Origin: Amoebophrya sp. A120
Lineage: Eukaryota > Sar > Dinophyceae > Syndiniales > Amoebophryaceae
Direction of reading: 5' to 3'
NCBI GenBank assembly: GCA_905178155.1
Contig: CAJINV010000004.1
Coordinates: forward strand, 9,270,765-9,299,110
Length of the DNA: 28,346 nt
Part shown: piece by piece, positions 1 to 10,900 of the stretch
Position numbering within the stretch: position 1 is the first letter of the stretch
How the letters are laid out: each line of letters begins with the position of its first letter
Notes under the pieces: model-generated
What the model saw: the letters and a program-made list of their open reading frames with translations, nothing else
Databases searched by the model: none
Told to the model about the DNA's origin: nothing
Made by a program: the position numbers and the translations under genes

Positions 1-384
1 CGGATCCCCTGGGCGAAGGCGGATCCCCGGGAAGCGGCCGGACCCCCTGGGCGAAGGCGGATCCCCGGGGAACGGGCGGATCCCCGGGCCGGGTCCCCTG
101 GGCGAAGGCGGATCCCCGGGGAACGGGCGGATCCCCGGGCAACGGGCGGATCCCCTGGGCGAAGGCGGATCCCCGGGGAACGGGCGGATCCTCGGGGAGC
201 GGGCGGACCCCCTGCGGGAAGGCGGATCCCCGGGAAGCGGGCGGATCCTCGGGGAGCGGGCGGATCCCCTGCGGGAAGGCGGATCCCCGGGAAGCGGGCG
301 GATCCTCGGGGAGCGGGCGGATCCCCGGGCAACGGGCGGATCCCCTGGGCGAAGGCGGATCCCCGGGGAGCGGGCGGATCCCCC
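1..384. repeat. GC-rich 19-bp tandem minisatellite
   Basis: About 20 head-to-tail copies of a 19-base unit, typified by CGGATCCCCGGGGAACGGG. Variants carry CCCTGGGCGAAGG, CCCTGCGGGAAGG or CCTCGGGGAGCGGG in the second half. Nearly every unit holds GGATCC. One unit near position 80 is shortened; otherwise the 19-base register holds. The variants recur in an ordered pattern, which suggests a higher-order repeat. The array is cut by the left edge, so its true length is unknown. It stops abruptly at an A-rich run near 385. No coding potential is seen. Confidence 0.95.
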
Positions 385-1463
385 AAAAAAATCCACAAAG
401 CGAAATCACGACGCTATGCGTATTTTTTTCCCCTCATTCTAAACACAAGAAAACCGCGCTGCCGTCGTGATTCGTTGGTTTAGGTCTCAGAGCGTCAGGG
501 TCTCTTGAAAAAACAGTCTTATCGTATTCCCCACCAGGAGCTGTCTCAAACATGACCTGAACTACAACGCATATGACATTCGATCGTCCTTTGCCTTTTT
601 TCCTAAGAAACCAAAAGGGCCGCAGCTTCCGCTGTGCCGAGCCGAACGCTTGAAAAAGCTCGCAGTTCCTTGCGGCGGCTATTCATGTTGTGATTTTAAA
701 GAAGGCTATCCATATCCATCGGTCGTTGTGTATCGAAAATGAGTTACGTCGGTCGAAGCAGCCATGTACATTTCTGTTGTACGTGATGCAATACTAGAGC
801 AGTCGGTTGTTTGCAGTGAAAGACGATGCGCATTCTGGTGTGCTTCTTTTTTCTGTTTCGGTTTGTAGATATGCATAGGGTCGCGGCGTAATTTTTAGCC
901 ACGCACGCATGTTGATCCAGCTCGGTTGCTCGTCGGCACCTGTTGCAGTTGCTTTCGGTTCGTCCATCTATCCTGCTTCGTACATCAAGACGTGACGTGA
1001 GCCAGCTCGTCCTCTCACCTCCGGCTCCGGTGGAATATTCGTGCTAGGAAATAATGATAAAGAAGAAGAAGAAGAACAACGCAGCTCTTCGATGTACGGC
1101 TCCTTGTTGATGATGTGCTACTGAGCTTTTAGTTCAACATCGGTCCTCAAGGACCGAACGGACTGAGGTGCTGGAGTTGACATCAAAATAAATAATCGCA
1201 TTTTTCAGGGAGAAGCAATCCACTCATTGTTTCCTTCCCACCCCCCTTCATTTTCCCATACTTCAATTTCAATTTTCCCGTTTTTATTGCGCTTTTTGTT
1301 CTCCCAGTCTTTCTCTTTTATTCACCATTTTTATACGTCCCTAGTATCCCATTGGCAGCTACTTCTAGCGGATGGCGGAGGCGCTTTCCATCTTCTACTT
1401 TCCAAGCGTGCCGCCCCCCGGAAAGAGACGAGCCGAAGGACCTCCATAAAAAGAGACTTCTAG
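385..1463. other. Non-coding region upstream of phosphatase gene A
   Basis: No convincing gene was found on either strand. The right-hand part (about 1220-1360) is strongly pyrimidine-rich and followed by AG dinucleotides such as TTGGCAG near 1350. That would suit a spliced-leader trans-splice acceptor, but this is inference. A short AAG-rich run lies near 1050-1080. An in-frame TAG at 1461-1463 directly precedes the gene A start codon. A 78-codon open frame at 1227-1463 looks like translated pyrimidine tract (Ser/Phe/Pro-rich) and is not called as a gene. Confidence 0.6.
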
Positions 1464-4400
1464 ATGAGCGCGAGCCGCACCTCTACCCAGCCCCAGCCCC
1501 TGGGGATGGGTGACAAGAAGGCCGCCGGCGAGCTTGGGTCGGGCCACGTGCTCTTTTATGCAATGCAAAAGTATCGTACTAGTATAAATTGCATTACAAA
1601 TTCCCCCAGCATTACAAATTGAATTTGTGATGCTGATTTACTTTGAGAAGGAGATTTGTAATGCATAAATGCAATTACTACGAGTACGATACTTTTGCAC
1701 AGGATATCTTTGCGGGGAACACGAAACTCGCCTCCGCGAGCAATATCAAATGTAAAAATGTCTGGATGTCTGGAAGAATGCAACTTGTGATGCTGAATTT
1801 GGATTCCAAAAAAATCTGTATTGCGTGAGCAGCAAAGGGAGTGCAATTTTTGCTGCGCGGAGAGGGCATTTGTCATGCGGAATAGGCATCGCGAGGCCCT
1901 CAAAAAATCTGTGATGTTAGGGCATGCATCACAGACATCATGGCCCAGGCAAAACATGCATGACAAGTCTCAGAATCTTCCAGACCCAGACATTTTTACA
2001 CTTGATAAGCAAGCGGAAGATGCAAATAGCGGACACGGAGGAAAACGCGACGAAGTTAGAGGCGAGTCTGAACAGCCTTGAGTCGATTGAAGAGCAAAAA
2101 GCCACCGCACAGGGCGCTCTGTCCCAGAAAATGCTGCAAGCACTCGCCTCCTCCACCCCAGAATCGGATTTGCAGGTGGACGAGAAGACGCAGCGAGTCT
2201 CTCTGTCGAAAGCAGGCATGCTCGTGGATGCGGGGGAGAACTTCACGAAAAGCCTGTTACCTCCCGCTTGGTGCGAGGAATGGGAGCTGAATTTGCCGGA
2301 TTACCCGAGAATAGACTTCCCGCAGAAAAAGACGGATAAGTGGTCTCTGGACACGCTCCTCGCGATGGTGCAGCACTTCAAAACCAATCCGGCGCAACCC
2401 TTGCATCCATTGCTGATCATGCGATTGCTGAACGACGCGGAGATTGTGATGAGCAAAAAGTACCACCACGCAATACACCGGGCCACGATTCCGAAGAAAT
2501 CCATGGAACAGAAAGCGACGGACGACAACAAGGAGGGGTTGCTCAAAGGAGGTATTTGGGATATTAAGTTCCTGATGTGATTATAATTTTCGATTTAATG
2601 CTGTGGGAAGCATTTTGATTTTTCATCTAGGCTGAATTTGATAAAACAACACAAAATTCTTGACAACTGCATGTGTGTGACACATTTCTTCTTGATTGCA
2701 CCATAAAACTCGACGACAAAAACAGATTTGAGCCAATTCTCGCTCCTGAACAAGAAAGCCGTGGCCACCCCTGGGCGAACCATCGTCGTCGGCGACACCC
2801 ATGGGCAATTAGAAGACGTGCTTTGGATCTTCTACAAAAACGGGCTGCCAAGTCCCAGCAACGCATACCTATTCAACGGCGATATCGCCGACCGTGGATT
2901 CTACGCGACCGAGATTTTCTCCATGGTACTGGGGTTCATGCTGCTGTATCCGAATTGTGTGGACATGAACCGGGGAAACCACGAGGATGAAACGATCAAT
3001 TTAGACCCCCACTGCGGCGGGTTTTATGAGGAAAACATCCAGAAATACGGCGGGAACATTGGATCCACGATCTACGAATCGTACTTAAAGATCTACTCAA
3101 ACCTACCGCTGGCGAGCGTTTTGGAGAAACGGGTTTTTATCGTACATGGAGGTTTATCGCGGGTAACGGAGGGCATGCTGAAAGTGCTGAGTGGCATTGA
3201 CCATCACGTCTCCAGCACCCCCGAATCCCCGGATAACACGGCGGATACGGTGTTTATCGACGCCATGTGGTCAGATCCAATGGAAGGGAAAGGTATAGAG
3301 ACAGTGATTCTACTGTGATTGAATCTGTTTTCAGCTAGTAAAAATTCGACTTGTTCGCATGTGCGTGTGAAAACGATCTGCATCTGTAATTACCTGTCTA
3401 AAGTACTACCTCGTCGATGCGCGAAGTTTAGGAACTTCGTATGATTTAGATTTTCATTTGAAGTACCCATAACCACGCAGGTATCGTACCATCGAATCGG
3501 GGCCCTAGTCTCGTTCAATTCGGCCCGGACGTCACCATGAAGTTTCTGCGGCAAAACGGCTTCCACTTAGTCGTCCGGTCCCACCAGCCACCGTCCAACA
3601 AGGACGGCGTCTTTTTCCACCACGACGGGAGGCTGATAACGGTTTTCTCTGCTAGTAACTACTGCGGCTGGTACGGAAACACAGGTGCGGTTCTGATCTT
3701 CTCCCCAGGGAAGGGAGATACGAAAGCGGCGTCGTTACCGACGATCGAGATTGTCCGTCATTTTTCCCCCACGTTCGATATGCTCGCAAATGCGGAAATC
3801 ACAACGAATGATTTGTTGGCGATGGACCAGATGCAAGCGAGAGCAAAAAACGCAACCAGCATGGAGCACGCCGCGATCAAAAATAGTCGGCAGTCGCTGT
3901 CGCAGAGAATGGACAAGCTCATCTTCGAAGTAAAAACAAGGTTCGCAAGGATTCTAGTGGATAACAAGCAGGGCTTGTGGAAATTCTGGCTCACGCACGA
4001 GAAAGAGGTATGCAGCTTTTTATCACATTTGAGTTGTTTTTTATGCACTTAGCATGCTTGCTGCAAGAAAATCATCAAGAACAAACTATATAGCTCCACT
4101 ACTTCTGTGGACATCGTAGTAAATACGCGACGCATCCTCGCACAAATTTCTTGACTCGATGTCATAGAAGAAAACTACGAACCATACAATTCATCTACGT
4201 TCGAAAAATCAAAAACCAAAACCACAGGGCGACTACAATGATAACCGAAGTAAGAGCGCGCCGCCGGGGCTGATTACCTTTGACGCCTGGAAGGAGGGGA
4301 TTTCGTCTATGGTTGGGACGAACGGATCCGTTTTGGGCGGCATCCCGTGGCAGCAAATCAAGGAGATCCTTTCTATCGAGGACCCCCACACGAAACTCAT

Positions 4401-6244
4401 CGACTACCCACTGTCGCTCCATCGGTTCCGGGTTGTTATTCGGGACGAGATCAAATCCGAGACGCAAATTCAGGACGTGCGGAAATCGGTCACGACGCAA
4501 TCATCCCTTTTCCCCAAGAAAACGGTGGATGCATCCGGGAACGTGATGCGCCACACGAACTGGATGGAGTCCATTCTGGCAAGATTGTTCGAGATATGCA
4601 TTGCAAATATGTGGTCTGCCTCTGGAAGGATGCAACTTGTGATGCTAAATCCGAATCATGCAAAAATCTGTGTTGCATGAGTCCCAAAAGCTGACTCTTT
4701 TCGACCGAGTTCTTGCAAGGGAGTTTCTCATGCAGGATAGGCATTTCAGAGACCTCACAGAGTCTGTCATGCTAGGTTCCGCATCATGGAAAACCTGCAT
4801 CACAAGTTTGCACTCTTCCAGACCCAGACACTTTTGCACCTGATACGAGACACTGTTGCTAGAAAACGTCCCTTGGCAGGACTTAGTCAAGCGGTTCGCG
4901 GCCCCCGGGTCCGCGCCCGCGTCGGCGGAGAGCGACGACGACGACATTCCGGAAATTGACATGGACACGTTGCAGAAAGTGCTTTGTAGCCTGCAGAAAC
5001 CAGGAAGCTCGGGGAGTAAGACAAACGCCCTGATAACCAAGGAACAAGCCGGGTCGCTCATAAGAACACTGACGGGGTACGGGGGAAGCAGGGTAATATT
5101 AAAGTCACTCCTTTGATAACATCACAATGACCTTGAATATCACGACTACGGAATGGAAAACGTCGTGACTTTTCTTTGCCTTCTTTGCCAGCACACAGTC
5201 CAAAAACGAATTCTTTGCGCTTGTTCTACTTCTGGTGTTGTACTTGTTCTACCTAGTGGTCTATATGTTCCTCGCATCAGAAATTCAAATTTACATTGCG
5301 AAAAAAAACCTACACAAAAAAAACTCCTATCACAGCATTCCGTGACCAACCTGAAGCCCTCCTCCATTTCCCTGCTCGAGTTCCTCTCCCGCCTAGAGGT
5401 CTGCTACACCGGGTATAACGTGCAACGCGTCAGGCAGAAGGTCGAGGCCGGGATCAAAGAGGGCCCGGACGCAGAACAGTCCATCATGAATTTAAAGTTC
5501 GGCACCTCCGTCGTGGCAACTTCCCTGCGTTTAATTGGCCAGGAGATCTACGCGGAGTCCGAAGATTCCCGGTCCGCGAGCAAGAGAACGCACAAAATTT
5601 TCCAAGAAGCGGACAAGGACCAGGACGGGTTGTTGAGTAAGGCAGAATTTCTCGACGTGGTGGACCAATTACTGGCCCGGTTTAAAGATTTTTTGCAGGA
5701 ACATTTTCTATCCAGCAAATCCAAATACGCAACCTCCGGGGCGAAGAAGGCGGCAAAGTCGGATTTACCCTTGTCCCTCCTCGAAGATATCTTCAAAGTG
5801 GTCGACGTAACGCGACAGGGGAAAGTTAGCTATCTCGAATTCCTCCACTGCTTCCAGCCCTCCGACCGGTCCGACGACACCGTCGGGCTGTCGAAGCTGG
5901 ACGCGGATTCTTCGATTCCGCACTTGCGGCACCCGGCGGAGGAGATCCGGGTGGCGTTGATGGAGCAGATCTGCGGATTTCTGTACACGAACAAACAGGC
6001 GCTGCACAAAATCTTTCTCTTCTTCGACAAAAATAACTCCCACCTGATCGAGAAAAAGAACTTCGTGAAGGCGGTGAAGTGTCTCAACGTGACCATCAGT
6101 CTGAAAGCGCCACCGTTGACCAACGACCAGATCGAGATGCTCGCGGACCATTGTGTCCTGAACACCGAGGAACAGATAGACTACCTCCAGTTTCTGAACG
6201 CGCTGGTGATCTGTGACATGCGGACCGGGGAGATGTTTGACTAG
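1464..6244 (+). CDS. PPEF/RdgC-like Ser/Thr protein phosphatase with EF-hands (gene A, 8 exons)
   Basis: The CDS joins 1464-1556, 1712-1743, 2013-2551, 2726-3292, 3481-4007, 4228-4594, 4851-5092 and 5336-6244: 3276 nt, 1091 aa. The start is fixed by an in-frame TAG immediately upstream. Domains in order: coiled coil (residues about 50-90); helical region with [10 protein letters not shown] (about 172); PPP catalytic core with GDTHG (244), GDIADRG (273), RGNHED (about 303), HGGLS (362), MWSDP (about 402), RSHQ (443) and FSASNYCG (466); an EF-like linker with ITFDAWKEG (about 601-609); then C-terminal EF-hands. Loop 1, DKDQDGLLSKAE (882), is canonical. Loop 2, starting DVTRQGK (946), is partly conserved. 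The third and fourth (about 1020 and 1064) are degenerate. All six metal-ligand positions of the PPP family are present, so it should be active. PPEF phosphatases dephosphorylate Ser/Thr under calcium control; the substrate is unknown. Introns 1, 2 and 6 are introners; 3, 4, 5 and 7 are GT-AG. Confidence 0.88.
1557..1711 (+). mobile_element. Introner, family B, intron 1 of gene A
   Basis: The element is 155 bp including one target-site copy. TCTTT occurs just before it (1552-1556) and at its end (1707-1711). It starts TATGCAATGCAAAAGTATCG and ends with the inverted partner CGATACTTTTGCACAGGATA, so the arms pair over more than 20 bases. Short GCATTACAAAT and ATTTGTRATGC motifs lie inside in both orientations. 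Removing 1557-1711 turns VLF/AGNTK into a continuous match to VLFQGNSK of gene B. Neither boundary is GT-AG in any register across the direct repeat. The strand is set arbitrarily as the reference orientation for this family. Confidence 0.88.
1744..2012 (+). mobile_element. Introner, family A (forward), intron 2 of gene A
   Basis: 269 bp with direct repeat AGCAA (1739-1743 and 2008-2012). The left arm TATCAAATGTAAAAATGTCT pairs with the right arm, which ends AGACATTTTTACACTTGATA. The interior reads GCAACTTGTGATGCTGAA near the left arm, which defines the forward orientation. Excision joins [20 protein letters not shown] in frame, matching [20 protein letters not shown] of gene B. No GT-AG pair is available at the boundary. 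Confidence 0.9.
2552..2725 (+). other. Canonical GT-AG intron 3 of gene A
   Basis: 174 bp, GTATTT...AACAG. Splicing joins GLLKG to [11 protein letters not shown] in frame, matching the uninterrupted [12 protein letters not shown] of gene B. It is the only GT-AG intron of gene A without a counterpart in gene B. No direct repeat or terminal inverted repeat is seen. Confidence 0.92.
3293..3480 (+). other. Canonical GT-AG intron 4 of gene A
   Basis: 188 bp, GTATAG...CGCAG. It joins PMEGKG to [17 protein letters not shown] inside the catalytic domain. Position and phase are the same as gene B intron 2. Confidence 0.92.
4008..4227 (+). other. Canonical GT-AG intron 5 of gene A
   Basis: 220 bp, GTATGC...CACAG. 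It joins LTHEKE to [21 protein letters not shown] after the catalytic domain. It is homologous in position to gene B intron 3. Confidence 0.92.
4595..4850 (+). mobile_element. Introner, family A (forward), intron 6 of gene A
   Basis: 256 bp with direct repeat CGAGA (4590-4594 and 4846-4850). It begins TATGCATTGCAAATATG and ends CCCAGACACTTTTGCACCTGATA; the terminal inverted repeat is present but decayed. The interior runs GCAACTTGTGATGCTAAATC, then GGAGTTTCTCATGCAGGATA, then TCTGTCATGCTAGG, in forward orientation. Removal joins [14 protein letters not shown], matching [14 protein letters not shown] of gene B. Confidence 0.88.
5093..5335 (+). other. Canonical GT-AG intron 7 of gene A
   Basis: 243 bp, GTAATA...CACAG. 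It joins TGYGGSR to [19 protein letters not shown]. Position and phase match gene B intron 5. Confidence 0.92.
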
Positions 6245-7908
6245 GGTCGTGACAGGTGGGAAACGGAACTTATTTGTTGCTGTGGAGGTTCTCCTCCCAG
6301 CGCACTTCTAAATTAGTGTCAGACCGCTCGTCGCCTAGTACGACCTAGGGTAGACCTAGTCTTAAGCTTGAGTTTTTACAATTTTTATATACGCAAGTTT
6401 CGCGTGCTCCTGGCAGCACGGGGCTTCTATTGTTTCTGAGTTTTTTTTGTCATAGTCATAGATTACATCACACAAGCCCAAGCAGCCACCTTGCTGGGTA
6501 GGTCATTAGTTCACAATCATCAGCTTTATGCAACCATTGTATTGTTCACCACGTATCGGAAACAAACAGTTACTTTTCCTGCGGTAGGAGGTAGGTACTA
6601 GCCGCGTTTTTTTATAGATGCAACGTATGTATTGGCGACTTTTACAGGTACGTGTAATAGAGGTGGCTAATTACAGAGTTTCAGTACCTGGTTGCTGTTT
6701 GAAAAGCATCATTATGCACATACATTTTTAGACGTAGGCTGTTGATGTGTACTAGCTTTTCCATCACCGAACGTTCTTCACATGATTTTTGGCCCTTGCG
6801 GCGACCCAACGCAACGAAAAATGTTCGGATCTTGATCAAGACTTTTACACGGAGGCGGACCTACAGTCATTTTTCCTGGTGCTTCTTATTTCAGAAAAAT
6901 CGAAAACAGACCTACTGCTGTTGCAAGAGGAATGCCGCTTTTACTTTTTCTCCTCGCCGCACTGATCATGCCTGCGAGAAAGAAGAAACTGAGGAAATTG
7001 CCTATGATTCTTACTGTCGGTAGATCATCAAAAGGACAAAATTCCCTGTGAAGATTATCACTGTCGGTACCGTCTCTTTAAATCTGCATTGCTTTTGCTG
7101 CTCTGGTTGAATATTGTATTTCTTTCTCTAGCTAAACCTCCAACTCCCGTCGGTCTAAGCTCCACCCGCTGGTCATGCCGGCATTCTGTGAAGATCGGTA
7201 TTGCCTGATGCGCACTAAGTGTCGTGAAGGTCGTTTTCTTCCACAAATTTTGGATTTGTTGTGTCATGTTTCCTGCTTGCTGCACTTGGCTTGCTGTAGT
7301 CGGTTTAAATGCTTAAGAACTCGGCAAAGCGCTTCGTCTGTAGGTACTCGTGGCTTTGATATTCGTGCAAGGTTGAATGCTTCTCGCCGTCTTCGTCAAG
7401 ATGAAAAATAGAACGTCAGTATGTTCGTCCACTGCTTGCTCGTCCTACTTTCCATTTTTGTGTATTTGCTTACCTGCTTCAACAATGTGATGCTCTTCGT
7501 CTGCTTCTGTTTATCGACAAGATAGAAGCCATTTTTCATTGTACCTCGAACGACACTAAAACAGGACCTCAATTTGATGAGCCCCATCAAAACTAGATTG
7601 CTCAACTGAGATTTACTTCATCCAAGAAAACATTTTTACCTGAATTAGAACTCCCCCCCAAAAATTGTGGTCTTCATTAGTCCAGAACAGAATCTTCATG
7701 CCCGAGGTGTGGTCAGCTGGCAGCTAGCACCTGTTGGCGTGGAGCGTGCCTGTAGAAGGTTGTGCAAAAGTTGTGCTCGTCGCTCCTCCGGGGGCGGTCA
7801 GTCGGAGTGAACTTGAATTTCCATAAATTCGCGCACAATAAGAAACTAAGCCAGAACCATAATTCCTACGAACCAGTGTAGAACAAGAGACCACAAATAT
7901 CTCAAAAG
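6245..7908. other. Non-coding region between phosphatase genes A and B
   Basis: About 1.66 kb with no supportable gene on either strand. Short open frames at 6742-7023 and 7175-7411 have Cys/Arg/Phe-rich, non-domain-like translations and no resemblance to the neighbours. It must hold the 3' end of gene A and the start region of gene B. No recognisable promoter box, tRNA or introner was found. Confidence 0.6.
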
Positions 7909-10900
7909 ATGAGCACGGCCAAACCGCTTCTTACCCGCGCGAACAGCGGTTCCGGGCAAACGCTCGCCCGCGGCAAATCCAGCGGGCTTTCCGCCCCCAA
8001 GGGGCTGGATATGGAGCAGCTCGGGGCCGGCCAGGTACTGTTTCAGGGGAACAGCAAGCTCCAGTCGGCTTCCAAGAGGAAAGCGCAGATTCACGACACC
8101 GAGGAAAACGCCACGAAGTTGGAGCAGTCGCTGAACTCCTTAGAGTCCATTGAGGAGCAGAAGGCCACCGCACAGGGAGCCCTGTCCGCGAAGATGCTAC
8201 AGGCGCTGGCGTCTTCCACCGCGGACAATGATCTCCATTTGGATTCCCAAACCGCAAGGGTTTCCCTCACAAAATCCGGAACCGTGCCCGGTGGTAGCGG
8301 GGAGAACTTCTCCAAATCGCTACTCCCAGCCGCTTGGTGCGAGGAGTGGGAGTCAAATCTGCCCGATTACCCCAGAATAGACTTCCCCCAGAAAAAATCC
8401 GACAAGTGGACCATCGACACGATGCTGGCGATGGTGAAACACTTCCAGACGAACGCGGCGCAACCCTTGCACCCTTTGCTCATCATGCGATTATTGCACG
8501 ACGTGGAGATCGTGATGAGCAAAAAGTACCACCACGCCATTCACCGGGCGACCATTCCGAAGAAGTCCATGGAGCAGAAAGCAGCGGAGGAGAACAAAGA
8601 TAATTTGTTGAAGGGCGATTTAACGCAGTTTTCCTTATTGAACAAAAAAGCGGTCTCCACCCCGGGGAGAACCATCGTCGTCGGCGACACGCACGGGCAG
8701 TTGGAGGATGTGTTGTGGATTTTCTACAAGAACGGGCTACCAAGTCCGAGCAATGCGTATTTATTCAACGGGGACATCGCGGACCGCGGATTTTACGCCA
8801 CCGAGATTTTCGCGATGGTGTTCGGCTTCATGATTATGTACCCGAATTCGGTGGACATGAACCGCGGGAATCACGTATCCTGAGTAAAAACGTCCCCATC
8901 CCAGAGTTGTCATGCAGATTTGCGATTACAGGAAGATTTGTAATGCGCATCTCCTTGAGATGCATTTCTAATCGTGTTTTGGCATTTGTAATGCTGTAAA
9001 CAGGATTAGGGAACGGCTTTCTCATGCGGCTTTACTTGCTAGCCAGCCCTACACTGCATATGGAAGCTTGTCATGCAGAACTCCCCAAGCTGGGGGATTT
9101 GTGTTGCAGACTTTCCATCTGCACTATGGTGTGGGGAGGTTTTTACAGAGGATATCACGAGGACGAAACGATCAACTTAGACCCGCATTGTGGCGGGTTT
9201 TATGAGGAAAACATCCAGAAGTACGGGGGGAATATCGGCTCCACAATTTATGAGTCCTATCTAAAGGTGTACTCAAACTTACCGTTGGCGTCCGTGTTGG
9301 AGAAGCGAGTTTTCATCGTGCACGGTGGCTTATCGAGGGTAACGGACGGAATGCTGAAGGTGCTCAGCGGCATCGACCACCACGTGTCTTCCATCCCCGA
9401 ATCACCAGATAACACGGCGGACACGGTGTTTATCGACGCCATGTGGTCAGACCCAATGGAGGGGAAAGGTATGTGTTACTTTTTTTTTTTATGATGAAGA
9501 AGACTCTGACACTGACTCTGCTACTGCTTGGATTAGAAATTTTCTACGAAATAACTCGATGAACCTGTTGGAGGCAGGTGAACTCGATCTACTGTCGCAA
9601 GCAGTGATCTAGTAGGGCGCTATCTTTCATCAACATCTGTATGAGATTTATCTTGCATGAAGACGACCTTGTCCTTGACTTCACCTCGATCACACGACAG
9701 GTATTGTGCCCTCGAATCGCGGCCCCAGTCTCGTCCAATTCGGCCCGGATGTCACCATGAAATTCCTTCGCCAAAACGGCTTCCACTTAGTCGTCCGGTC
9801 CCACCAGCCTCCGCCCAACAAGGACGGCGTGTTTTTCCACCACGACGGGAGGCTGATAACGGTTTTCTCGGCTAGTAACTACTGCGGCTGGTACGGCAAC
9901 ACCGGCGCGGTTTTGATCTTCTCACCAGGAAAGGGGGATACCAAAGCGAGCAGTCTCCCGACTATTGAGATAGTCCGGCATTTCTCGCCGACCTTCGATA
10001 TGCTGCAAAACGCGGAAATCACGACCAACGACTTGCTCGCGATGGACCAGGTAGCCAACCGCGCGAAGAACGCAACCAATATGGAACACGCGGCCATCAA
10101 AAACAGCAGGCAAGATCTGACCCAAAGGATGGACAAGTTGATCTTCGAAGTGAAAACGAGGTTTGCGCGAATTCTAGTGGACAACAAACAGGCTTTATGG
10201 AAATTCTGGCTCGCGCACGAGAAGGACGTACTGAATTGTTTTTTCGTTTAGAAGACGATTATGATGTGAATCCTGAGAGATTAGTAGATCCATAGCAAAG
10301 AAAAAAGCACTACAGGCGTTGATGCAGTGCTGTGTTTTAGCTTTGGAAGGTGGATAAGCATAAGTATGGTGGTAGACGCAGACGTAGTGTAGCTTCTACG
10401 ATAAGATCTACTTTATCTGGCTCATATTGCCCATTAGCAATAGAAATTTAGCAAAAGTTTCCATTTCAATTCTTCACAACAGGGCGACTACCTCACCCCG
10501 GCCACGAAGAACACTCCGCCTGGATTGATTACTTTCGACGCCTGGAAAGAGGGTATTTCCAGTATGGTGGGGTCCTGCGGCTCGGTGCTGCAGGGCATCC
10601 CGTGGTCCCAGATCAAAGACATTTTGAATATCGAGGACCCGCACACGAAGCTGATCGACTACCCTTTGTCCCTCCACCGGTTCCGAGTGGTGATTCGGGA
10701 TGAAATTCAGGCGGAATCCGCCCTGCAGGACGTGCGGAAATCTTTAGCCATGCAGTCGACCTTGTTCCCGAAGAAAACCGTAGACGGGTCCGGCAACGTG
10801 ATGCGACACACCAACTGGATGGAAAGCATTCTTGCGCGGTTGTTTGAATCTTTGCTCCTGGAAAACGTCCCCTGGCAGGATCTAGTGCAGAAATTCGCGC

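Noticed and set aside
1556-1966. 136-codon minus-strand frame and several plus-strand frames across gene A introns 1-2
   Set aside because: These are translations of introner sequence; similar frames recur wherever the same element family occurs and do not encode a transposase.
8876-9159. Premature stop right after the catalytic RGNH in gene B, suggesting a pseudogene
   Set aside because: The stop lies in an element with inverted ends and an ATCACG target duplication; removing it restores [18 protein letters not shown] exactly as in gene A, and the rest of the gene is intact.
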